A stretch of DNA of 64,000 nt from CAKZNE01 sp040222435. Its GTDB lineage: Bacteria; Bacteroidota; Bacteroidia; Flavobacteriales; Schleiferiaceae. Both the position numbers and the translations under genes were made by a program. Location: the NCBI GenBank assembly GCA_965212245.1, contig OZ243107.1, positions 1,612,001 to 1,676,000 on the forward strand, written 5' to 3'. This document shows positions 34,077 through 41,513 of the stretch, in pieces. Under the pieces are notes generated by a model. It worked only from the letters and a program-made list of their open reading frames with translations, did no database searches and had not been told where the DNA came from. Positions within the stretch are counted from its first letter, which is position 1. Every line of letters starts with the position of its first letter.

Positions 34077-34616
34077 ATGCCCCACACCTTTATATATACC
34101 CTCTCTTATAAATCTCCGGCCGGTGAAATGCTGTTAGGCAGCTATAAAGATCAGTTGTGCCTGGCGGACTGGCGGTACCGTAAAATGCGCCAGCGCGTAG
34201 ATGCGCGTCTTCAGGCTTTTCTGAAAACAGATTTTAAGCCCGGGGATAACGAAATATTGCGAAACACAGCAAAGCAGCTGGATGAGTATTTTCACGAAGG
34301 ACGCAGGCAGTTTGATGTGCCATTAAAACTTTGTGGCAGTGATTTTCAACAAAGGGTATGGCAGCAATTGTTGCAAGTACCCTACGGAATTACTGAAACC
34401 TATTTGGGCTTATCCCGAAAGCTGGGCGATGAAAAAGCGATTCGGGCTGTGGCTTCAGCTAATGGAGCCAATGCCATTTCTGTAATGGTTCCCTGCCACC
34501 GCATTGTAGGTAGTGATGGCAGCCTTACGGGCTATGCCGGAGGACTGGAAGCCAAGCGTAAGTTGCTCCGTCTGGAAGGCGTGGTTCTGCCGGGTATTCA
34601 GCCTGTTTTGTTTTAA
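34077..34616 (+). CDS. ogt: Methylated-DNA-protein cysteine methyltransferase
   Basis: 179 residues. VPCHRIVGSDGSLTGYAGG carries the PCHR acceptor Cys and the DNA-binding Gly loop; the helix-turn-helix precedes it (FQQRVWQQLLQVPYG, then RAVASANGANAISV). It removes methyl groups from O6-methylguanine onto itself, one use per molecule. No Ada-type regulatory domain is present. It stands alone; an imperfect palindrome lies downstream at 34673-34695. Confidence 0.92.
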   Translation: MPHTFIYTLSYKSPAGEMLLGSYKDQLCLADWRYRKMRQRVDARLQAFLKTDFKPGDNEILRNTAKQLDEYFHEGRRQFDVPLKLCGSDFQQRVWQQLLQVPYGITETYLGLSRKLGDEKAIRAVASANGANAISVMVPCHRIVGSDGSLTGYAGGLEAKRKLLRLEGVVLPGIQPVLF

Positions 34617-34672
34617 GGGTAAGAATTCAATACTCTGGCCGGTATCCCTCTGTTTTATCAAGTGGCTGATGT

Positions 34673-34695
34673 GTGAGCCCCTCATTATGAGTGGG
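34673..34695. other. Imperfect hairpin downstream of ogt
   Basis: AGCCCCTCAT and ATGAGTGGGCT can pair with one bulge around a single T. There is no T run after it, so it is a weak terminator candidate or a small regulatory palindrome ahead of the next gene. Confidence 0.35.
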
Positions 34696-34755
34696 CTGCG
34701 TTTAAAATCCAAAAAAAGAACTATCTTGTAGAGTGAAACAATAACTCTACTCATT

Positions 34756-36390
34756 ATGTTAAATTCTATTTTTTGGCGTAAGGCAAGCTGTGCTGCCTTT
34801 GCCACGCTTTTTACAGCCGTTACTTCAGTTACGCTCAATGCCCAAACCTATCAACCGCCCATAGCGGTGGAGTACCCCAACCCGATGGCGGTTGCCGGAG
34901 GGCAGTCCTTACACTCTTCCAATTACCTCTTCCAGGATTTTACCCTTGCCGCCTATGATGATGGTAATGACGGACAGGTGATATGGCAACACATTGTGCC
35001 CGGCACCAATGTGATTAATTGCTCCGGAACCATACCTTATACCGGAGGGTATAGCTACATTGAAGTAGGAGCCCTGGGAGGAAGCCCTTCCGGAGCCCCG
35101 TTTACGGCCTTTGTAGCCTATCACCAGGCTGGTGCAGGGCATGCGGTGGACCTTTACAATTGGGATCCTTTTGCGTGTACCATGGTTCTTTACGCCACAC
35201 ATACACTTTCCACTAACCCCGCTCCTTCGCGCATAAGTATGGATAACCATATTGAATATGCGTTAGCCCTTGGCTGGACGGATGCCGGTACCTTAAACAC
35301 CACGGTGTATGAAACAGGTATCTATACACCCAGTTTTATCCACACTATTTTAACCACCATTAACCCCAATAATGTAGATGTGGCCTTTACCCATGGTTCC
35401 CAGTTGTGGGTACATTATGTGTACAACAGCCTGGGTACGCCCGTGGTGGAGGTCAGTGCGGAAGACTTCTGGGTAATGCGGGCAGCCGGTGCGCCAACTA
35501 CCTATACTCCCGTTTATGAGGATTTCAATGTGTTGAGCGGTGCCTCGGCCGGCAATGTATACTGTAATATGGACGGAACCGATCACGGACCTGATAACTG
35601 GGCGTATACCTATACCGAAGATCATCAGAATATATCGGTACGGCTCATTGATGTTACTTCGGGTACCGGGCCAGCCACTTTTGTGGTGAACGATGGTTCT
35701 ATGGGTAATGTTCCCAATAACTTTTCCAGGAACGAAGCGCCCATACTCTCCTATGATTTTTCGTTTGACCTGATTAATGTGGGGTGGATCACCCGCGATG
35801 CCGGCCAGTCATACGTAGGCCTGGAGATCTTTCGGGACGGATCAGCCATTACCAGTGCCCTGGATTATTTCCAGATCCCCAATAACCCGGGAAGTGCCAG
35901 TCCTACACCTGTGCTGTCGTTCAGCAAGATGACCGAATTTTCCCCACCCTGGCTGTATGCGTTCTTTTCAGAGCAAAATGCCTCCGGTACCAAGCGGTTT
36001 ATGCATAAGTATCATGATATGAGTATAAACACCAACTTTAAAACCACGCCCACTCCCGGAGCCGTAAAGTGTCCGGATTATGAGCATGGCGGTCATAAAT
36101 TCAATGAGAATCATGAAGAAGCCCTGGGAAGCCTGGAAGTATACCCCAATCCATTTACCGATCATTTTACACTGGATGACAAGGATATGAGCCTGTCCGG
36201 AGAAGTACAGGTGCACCTTCGTGATATGGGTGGTAAATTGATCATGACCCACACCGGAACTGTGGATGAAATAAATGTCGCTTTGACCAAAAACACCCAC
36301 ACACTTCAAAACGGTGCCTATCTCCTGGAAGTTACAGCTAAGGAAGGAGGTGTCCGTAAAACCTGGAAGCTGCAGAAAAAAGCCGAATAA
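34756..36390 (+). CDS. Secreted protein with T9SS sorting domain, unknown
   Basis: 544 residues. Signal peptide ends TLNAQ. The middle 430 residues are beta-rich with repeated long strand-turn units (for example DNHIEYALALGWTD; VNVDVAFTHGSQLWVHYVY) that look like an open beta-propeller or solenoid; no family is clear. The C-terminal 80 residues (LEVYPNPFTDHFTL to GVRKTWKLQKK) are a type A T9SS sorting domain. It should be displayed or released at the surface. A terminator follows. Confidence 0.75.
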   Translation: MLNSIFWRKASCAAFATLFTAVTSVTLNAQTYQPPIAVEYPNPMAVAGGQSLHSSNYLFQDFTLAAYDDGNDGQVIWQHIVPGTNVINCSGTIPYTGGYSYIEVGALGGSPSGAPFTAFVAYHQAGAGHAVDLYNWDPFACTMVLYATHTLSTNPAPSRISMDNHIEYALALGWTDAGTLNTTVYETGIYTPSFIHTILTTINPNNVDVAFTHGSQLWVHYVYNSLGTPVVEVSAEDFWVMRAAGAPTTYTPVYEDFNVLSGASAGNVYCNMDGTDHGPDNWAYTYTEDHQNISVRLIDVTSGTGPATFVVNDGSMGNVPNNFSRNEAPILSYDFSFDLINVGWITRDAGQSYVGLEIFRDGSAITSALDYFQIPNNPGSASPTPVLSFSKMTEFSPPWLYAFFSEQNASGTKRFMHKYHDMSINTNFKTTPTPGAVKCPDYEHGGHKFNENHEEALGSLEVYPNPFTDHFTLDDKDMSLSGEVQVHLRDMGGKLIMTHTGTVDEINVALTKNTHTLQNGAYLLEVTAKEGGVRKTWKLQKKAE

Positions 36391-36413
36391 AACCGGATCC
36401 AAAATGTAGAAGC

Positions 36414-36444
36414 AAGGCCGCCTGGATACAGGTGGCCTTTTTTT
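36414..36444 (+). terminator. Terminator of the T9SS protein gene
   Basis: Stem AAGGCCGCCTG / CAGGTGGCCTT with one G-T wobble, loop GATA, followed by seven T. It lies 24 bases after the stop at 36390. Confidence 0.85.
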
Positions 36445-36728
36445 GGTGTACAGACTTTTTTTTAAGCAGGGATCTTATCCATTCTGTTTAGTGGTTGGTG
36501 TAGATAAGCAGCGGTTTTGTTAAACGCAGTGCTTTTTTAAATGTCTTTCTGCTAATAAATGTGCCAAAACCCCCTGTTTCGTGGCCTGAAACTTCCTGTT
36601 CCATTGGCTAAAACTCCTCAGAGTTTTCTCCAAAACATCAGGAAGGGTTTTCTAAAACTCCGGGGAGTTTTTCTTATCCGTTTTGTTTAGTAGTTAATAC
36701 GGTTCAGGCCGGGCTGCGCCATTGCGCA
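36445..36728. other. Gene-free stretch with direct repeat and two hairpins
   Basis: No gene. A 23-base direct repeat (CTTATCC-rTTyTGTTTAGTrGTT) occurs at 36474-36496 and 36673-36695 with three mismatches. Between them are two perfect small hairpins, AAAACTC-ctca-GAGTTTT at 36610-36627 and AAAACTCC-gg-GGAGTTTT at 36654-36671. The second may terminate the LLM gene on the minus strand. Confidence 0.55.
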
Positions 36729-37718
36729 TCATGAATTCATGATCTCCGCAAAATAACGGTACGATTTAATCCGGTCCTCCACATGGTACATATTGGAAAC
36801 CACCATTAGCTCATTCACCTGTGTGGCTTTCAGAAACTCGCGGGTTTTTTCAGCCACCGTGGCTTTAGTGCCGATAAAGCTGTATTTCAGCATGCGCTGG
36901 AAATGGGGATTCATACTAAGCTCCCTCAGCTCCTCCGTCATAGGGGCAGGAGGCTGCATATAATCACGCTTATTGGTTAAAATACCTAAAAACATTCTGA
37001 TCAGTGAGGTGGAAAGTGCTTCGGCCTCTTCGTGGCTATCGGCAGCAATAACATTTACAGCGGCCATGGTGTAGGGTTCCTTTAGGTAAGCAGAGGGTTC
37101 AAAGTTATTGTGGTAAATGCTCAGGGCTTCCATCAGTTGTCCCGGAGCAAAATGACTGGCAAAGGCGTAGGGCAAACCTTTGGCGGCTGCCAGCTGTGCA
37201 CTGTCGGTACTTGAGCCCAGTATCCAGATGGGTACATCAATTCCCTCTGCCACCGTAGCCCGTACCGGTGCACCGGTGTTATCTGCCGAAAAGTATTTTT
37301 GTATAAGTTCAATATCCTGCGGAAAGCTGTGTTGCGCCTGCATACGGTCCGGGCGGATAGCCTGTGCGGTAAGCTGGTCGGTACCAGGCGCACGGCCTAA
37401 GCCCAGGTCAATGCGATTGGGATACAGAGCTCCTAAAGTTCCGAATTGTTCGGCCACAATAAGCGGAGAGTGGTTGGGTAACATAATACCTCCTGAGCCT
37501 ACTCGTATTTTTTGGGTTCCTGCGGCTATATAACCGATCAGCACTGAGGTGGCCATGCTGGCAATGCTGATCATATTATGATGCTCGGCCAGCCAGAAGC
37601 GATAGTACCCCAGCTCTTCTGTGGCTTTAGCCAGCTTTAAGCTGTTGCGCATCGCATCTCCGGGTGTATTTCCTTTACTTACGGTGGCTAATTCCAATAC
37701 CGAAACGGGGACGGGCAT
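36729..37718 (-). CDS. LLM-class flavin-dependent oxidoreductase
   Basis: 329 residues, a luciferase-like TIM barrel. PVSVLELATVSKGNTPGDA and YRFWLAEHHNMISIAS are the start of the single-subunit LLM family (YhbW/MsnO8 type); GSGGIMLPNHSPLIVAEQFG is the flavin-phosphate region. It should oxidise a small molecule with reduced FMN and oxygen; the substrate is unknown. It stands alone beside the repeat-rich stretch. Confidence 0.85.
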   Translation of the reverse strand: MPVPVSVLELATVSKGNTPGDAMRNSLKLAKATEELGYYRFWLAEHHNMISIASMATSVLIGYIAAGTQKIRVGSGGIMLPNHSPLIVAEQFGTLGALYPNRIDLGLGRAPGTDQLTAQAIRPDRMQAQHSFPQDIELIQKYFSADNTGAPVRATVAEGIDVPIWILGSSTDSAQLAAAKGLPYAFASHFAPGQLMEALSIYHNNFEPSAYLKEPYTMAAVNVIAADSHEEAEALSTSLIRMFLGILTNKRDYMQPPAPMTEELRELSMNPHFQRMLKYSFIGTKATVAEKTREFLKATQVNELMVVSNMYHVEDRIKSYRYFAEIMNS

Positions 37719-37837
37719 ATCTGTTTTTTATAGTGCAAAGCTAGGCCGTGAAACAGAGATTAAAGTGAAGAGCAGATAGAGTTTGATGATATTAAAGCGT
37801 AGTAAAGGTTGCGCTTAGCGGGGGCTAAATCTACGGG

Positions 37838-37922
37838 TAAGTATTTCTCCCGAAATGCATGCTTCGATACACCACGCCATTGGCGTGGCACTCAGGATGA
37901 CATTTCTATCGGGCTGAGGTAA
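37838..37922. repeat. Dispersed palindromic repeat, copy 1
   Basis: Begins TAAGTATTTCTCCCGAAATG and ends ATCGGGCTGAGGTAA. It can fold: inner stem CCACGCC / GGCGTGG and outer CCCGAAATG / CATTTC..CGGG. Copy 2 is at 40450-40533 with about ten differences. Confidence 0.8.
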
Positions 37923-38199
37923 TAAAATACCTTGGCATCCTTAGCCCTTTGCCATATTTAGGACAGGCTTGGATGAAGGAGGGAAATAGTAAGGCTTTGG
38001 TATCAAAATAGTACAAGGGTGTACGCTGTGCTTAGCGGGGGGGGGACGGTTAAGGTAGGCAGGTAAGGAACTTTGGTGTTCATAGCACGGCCAGGACGCA
38101 TAGCTTACAAGATTGATGTTCTTCTTTTGTCTTGAAACCAAAGAAGAACCAAGAAAAATTCAAGGCTTCCCTGAGGTTCGCTGAAATACTACGTTCTGG

Positions 38200-38265
38200 C
38201 CTTTCTCCCGAAATCCAAGCCGTTCGCTGCGCTCAACTTCAGGATTTCTCATGCTATCGAAAGAC
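38200..38265. repeat. Diverged relative of the dispersed repeat
   Basis: TTTCTCCCGAAATCCAAGC... to ...CATGCTATCGAAAG has the same start and end words as copies 1 and 2 but a different central palindrome (GCTGCGC). It may be a related family member. Confidence 0.4.
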
Positions 38266-38446
38266 CTGAACTTGATTTCTATACTCACCTCCGAAAGGCC
38301 CTTTCCCTATGTCAGGGAAAATTAAATGGTCATCCTGAGCGCCTGTGCTGAGCTTGACGAAGTAAAGTGGAAGGATGGAGGTTAAAGTGTAGCACGAGCG
38401 TGACGCTCGCGCTAGCGGGGGGAACGTTCGCTACGTCTCGCAGGGA

Positions 38447-38818
38447 CTAATCAAACCACTCTTCGTAGGCCTCATCAATCTCCCTGCACAATGAGCTTTT
38501 AGAACAAGTTCCACTGCTCCAGTCTTTGAATTTGTCTTTTAAATTTCCCAGCGATTTTTGAATCTTTTTCAGAGTGCCTGGGTTATCGCATTCCTGAATT
38601 ATAATATCGCCATCCTGTACTTTACTTAATATTTCCTGGCAACGACTGGCATGAACCCGGTCTAAGGCATCATCACTCCAGAGCAATTTTTCTATTTTAT
38701 CAGCATCAGCCGGGCATCTTTTTAAGGCTGACTGACAAGCGTAATCCTGCTGTGCGAACATTTGACCGGACATCAGTAGGGTACATAGTACAATTGAAAA
38801 TTTGAAAAAGGAATTCAT
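38447..38818 (-). CDS. Small secreted Cys-containing protein, unknown
   Basis: 123 residues with a signal peptide ending GQMFAQ. The mature part is helical and holds seven Cys in widely spaced positions (YACQSALKRC, SRCQEIL, QECDN, GTCSKSSLC). No family is recognised. Base composition is lower in GC than the housekeeping genes, and it lies within the repeat-rich stretch, so it may be accessory. Confidence 0.6.
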   Translation of the reverse strand: MNSFFKFSIVLCTLLMSGQMFAQQDYACQSALKRCPADADKIEKLLWSDDALDRVHASRCQEILSKVQDGDIIIQECDNPGTLKKIQKSLGNLKDKFKDWSSGTCSKSSLCREIDEAYEEWFD

Positions 38819-39015
38819 AGGTTAAACACTTTTTAGTTGTTTGATTTTTCAATATACCAACTTCCGCAAAAAGCCTATTTAATCTCATAAAAGTAAGGGA
38901 ATGTCCAGGTGCTATACACAGGAAGTGGCCGAGGTGCTTAGGCCTTAAGGGCGTGGTATTATGGTGGACAGGTGCATGATAGTAAAGCGTAGCGGATGCT
39001 AAGTTTAGAGTGGGT

Positions 39016-39046
39016 ATAAAAAAACACGCCCGAAAGCGTGCTTTTA
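39016..39046 (-). terminator. Terminator of the Cys-rich gene pair
   Basis: Stem CACGC / GCGTG extended by A-T pairs with a 6-base loop, followed on the minus strand by seven T. It lies 22 bases after the stop at 39068. Confidence 0.75.
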
Positions 39047-39067
39047 AATTTCATAATATAAAATCCT

Positions 39068-39877
39068 TTAATTGTGTAACACTAATTTTCTGATAAATAA
39101 TCGTTCCCTTTCTCCGATTATTCGGACGAATATCACTTCTTTTTTTATTTCCCTTAAATCAAGTAATAAGCCGGATTTGTCATCTTCTATTTTAATTACT
39201 TTTAGAATCTTTCCGGTAACATCCGCTAATTCCACACGGTTTACCTTAAAGATCTGCCCAAATTTAAGTTCCACTTCCTGGTCTGAAGAAGCGGGATTGG
39301 GATAAATACTTATAGATTGATCAAATATTTCTTTTTTGAGATTTTCAACTTTTGCTTGTCTTAACCTTTCCCAATCCGTAAACAGTATTGGATTGTTTAG
39401 GTCTGAATCATTTTGGGGCCTTTGAATTATGATCTCAACGCCTTCGGCATGATTGTAAGCAAGCTGAAGCGTATTTTTAGTATTGAGAAAAACTTCTTTG
39501 GCAGAAGGCAGATATTCCCGGATTATTTCCACACTGATCTCAATCTTCGGCATGGGGTCAGGAACACCATCAATTACTACCCATGCCCTATAGCCTTGAT
39601 TGAAAAGAATATAGGCGTTCGCAGGTAGAAGTTCCTGGCTGAAAGGATCTTCTGTTTTTGAATCTGGTTCTTTTTTAGCCAAAGTGCAATCATCTTCACA
39701 ATTGTGTCCTGCCGGTATGGAAACATTATCACAGCAGGCATCCACCCATCCTCGTGGTTCCAGTATGAGAACTTTAGACACTTCTTTGCAATAGGAACCG
39801 TCCGGGTTACAAACAACGGCTTTACCTGAAACCCCAAATGATGAGGCCATAAATAATAGAGCGATATACTTTTTCAT
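39068..39877 (-). CDS. Secreted Cys-module protein with T9SS-like C-terminus
   Basis: 269 residues from ATG 39877 (MKKYIALLFMASSFGVSG); the longer frame to 39952 overlaps the neighbour and adds an odd leader. The first 60 mature residues hold a Cys module, CNPDGSYC... DACCDNV... NCEDDC. The C-terminal ~80 residues (ISIYPNPASSDQEVEL to ERLFIRKLVLHN) match the T9SS type A sorting domain. The Cys module resembles that of the small protein encoded 31 bases upstream. Function unknown. Confidence 0.65.
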   Translation of the reverse strand: MKKYIALLFMASSFGVSGKAVVCNPDGSYCKEVSKVLILEPRGWVDACCDNVSIPAGHNCEDDCTLAKKEPDSKTEDPFSQELLPANAYILFNQGYRAWVVIDGVPDPMPKIEISVEIIREYLPSAKEVFLNTKNTLQLAYNHAEGVEIIIQRPQNDSDLNNPILFTDWERLRQAKVENLKKEIFDQSISIYPNPASSDQEVELKFGQIFKVNRVELADVTGKILKVIKIEDDKSGLLLDLREIKKEVIFVRIIGERERLFIRKLVLHN

Positions 39878-39908
39878 GACATCTGTTTCTTTTGAAGTTA
39901 TACTAAAA

Positions 39909-40115
39909 CTAGCAACAGCAGTCAATAATCCAACCATCGGGTACTTCAACATTTTCGCAGTTTGCTTCTTGCCATACTCCGTCTATTCTTACCCGGTCAA
40001 TCCTTTCACAGGGCTCAGGGAAAAGGGGGTCTGAGTTGACGCAAAGAAATACAGCCGCGTTTAAGCCATGAAAGCAGATTGCTGAAAAGATCAGCGAAAG
40101 AAATAACTTTTTCAT
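39909..40115 (-). CDS. Small secreted Cys-module protein, 68 residues
   Basis: 68 residues: a signal peptide (MKKLFLSLIFSAICFHGLNA) and a 48-residue Cys-rich mature part, FLCVNSDPLFPEPCERID, EANCENVEVPDG, DCCC. The order Cys, PC, then W and a C-terminal Cys cluster parallels the N-terminal module of the next gene downstream (CNPDGSYC, GWVDACCDNVSIPAG). The two look like long and short versions of one theme, probably co-transcribed. Confidence 0.6.
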   Translation of the reverse strand: MKKLFLSLIFSAICFHGLNAAVFLCVNSDPLFPEPCERIDRVRIDGVWQEANCENVEVPDGWIIDCCC

Positions 40116-40660
40116 ATATGTAAGGTTTTAATTAATGGTTAGTTAAAGTTAAAAAAACTTATCTTATAAAAGTGTTGATTTTTGGCCCGTAATAAGTGAG
40201 GATATGATGCGCCTGATTAAGTAAATAGGAGTAGAAAGCCTGGCTATTTGGTAGGATGGTTATCCTGAGCGGATCGCATGTTGACATAGCCTTGGCAATG
40301 GAACAATCGGAGGGTAGACAATTCCAAAAAAAACATATTAGTTAGGATAAAACGCGCAATACAATCGCGCGGTAGCTATTGCATTAGCTGGATACCAAAG
40401 CGTACTAGTACACTACGCTTAGAAGGGGACTAATACTACGCTTTACGGTTAAGTATTTCTTCCGAAATGCATGCTTCGATACACCACGCCAGGGCGTGGC
40501 ACTCAACAGGACATTTCTATCGGGCCGAGGAAATACATCTTATCATTTCGAGACCTTCGCTAAACTTCGGACAGGCTTAGCCGAAGGATGGTGGTAGTAA
40601 AGTTTTTGTGGTACAATAGCACGAGCAAAGATGCTCTCACCAGCCAGTAGAAAGTACTTT
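40116..40660. other. 545-base gene-free stretch rich in repeats
   Basis: No gene. It contains copy 2 of the dispersed repeat, a hairpin AGCGTA...TACGCT around 40398-40428, a GCGC-n9-GCGC element near 40353 and weak copies of motifs from the 37.7-38.4 kb stretch. Confidence 0.6.
40450..40533. repeat. Dispersed palindromic repeat, copy 2
   Basis: Same start and end as copy 1, with the inner stem CCACGCC / GGCGTGG shortened by two loop bases and CTCAACAGG in place of CTCAGGATG. Compensated stem positions are retained. Confidence 0.8.
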
Positions 40661-41488
40661 CTATTTATTATAGGTATTTAATTCTTGCTGTAACTTCTTA
40701 ATAAGATTAGAATAATAGTCTCTGTTCATGTCCACAGTTGAATAGTCAATTAGATTTGGAAGAATTTCATCTAGTCTATCCTGCATCCACATCTTATCTT
40801 CTTTTTTTAATAAAAGGCTTTCCTTTATATGGAAAATCAAACCCATCAATAGTTTGGTAGCTAGGGATTCGTATTCTGTCAGAAGGCTTAACAAATTAAA
40901 TTCTAGCATTGTGTTATTTTCATCCAAAGCTTGAATATTCTTTCCTGTTTTATCCAAAGACCCTTGTATAATTCTAAAACTTGTGGTCTTTCTTATACTC
41001 TTAAATTCCTTTCGTTCCTGTTTTTCGTATTCATAATCAGCCGTGTGGGCACCTGCTATGTTTCTGAGTTTATAAATTTTAAGGGATTTGAAATTAGGCA
41101 TCACCTGTTCTCTTTCGGGATAATTTAGCAGATTGGCAATTTCCTTAAAGGCATTCATTTGAAGATATACTGCATTAAGAATCCCATATAACCGTAAATA
41201 AATCTCGCCATAATCTGTATTATTATTACTTAAATCCCCAAGTTGATACGTGAAAGCACTACAAATTGCCTGTTCGGTATCTTCAATGAGATCAACGCAG
41301 GCCCTATATCGTCTCCAATCTGTTTGTCTTTGAAATTTCAAACGTTTTTTATAAGCTTTCTCAAAGTTAGCCGCATATTGAACGTCACGCCCAGCAGCCT
41401 GCAAAAGAACCAGAAGTAAATATGTAAGTTGATCCTTATACACTATTTCTGTGTTGTTAGCATTACCTGTGGGTTTAAACTTGCTCAT
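40661..41488 (-). CDS. Unknown all-helical protein, possible HEPN-like
   Basis: 275 residues from ATG 41488; the longer frame to 41527 would overlap hutU by 14 bases. It is nearly all helix. KLRNIAGAHTADYEYE carries an Arg-x5-His pattern of the type found in HEPN nucleases (R-x4-6-H), set in a long helical stretch (LRLYGILNAVYLQMNAFKEI). No signal peptide. AT-rich with rare-codon tendency compared with hutU. It is near a repeat-rich stretch and lacks neighbours of known function. The HEPN reading is weak. Confidence 0.5.
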   Translation of the reverse strand: MSKFKPTGNANNTEIVYKDQLTYLLLVLLQAAGRDVQYAANFEKAYKKRLKFQRQTDWRRYRACVDLIEDTEQAICSAFTYQLGDLSNNNTDYGEIYLRLYGILNAVYLQMNAFKEIANLLNYPEREQVMPNFKSLKIYKLRNIAGAHTADYEYEKQERKEFKSIRKTTSFRIIQGSLDKTGKNIQALDENNTMLEFNLLSLLTEYESLATKLLMGLIFHIKESLLLKKEDKMWMQDRLDEILPNLIDYSTVDMNRDYYSNLIKKLQQELNTYNK

Positions 41489-41513
41489 ATATCCTCGCGC
41501 CTCTATATTATCA

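Larger units (their letters stand above)
37719..38446. other. 728-base gene-free stretch rich in repeats
   Basis: No supported gene. It contains a copy of the 85-base dispersed repeat (37838-37922), a related block (38200-38265), three variants of GCTTAGCGGGGG, a CATCCTGAGCG...GGATGGAGG motif pair and a GTCTTGAAACCAAAG word of a type I remember from intergenic repeats in this phylum. A palindrome GCGAGCGTCACGCTCG lies near 38400. The sequence looks like layered decayed repeats. Confidence 0.6.
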
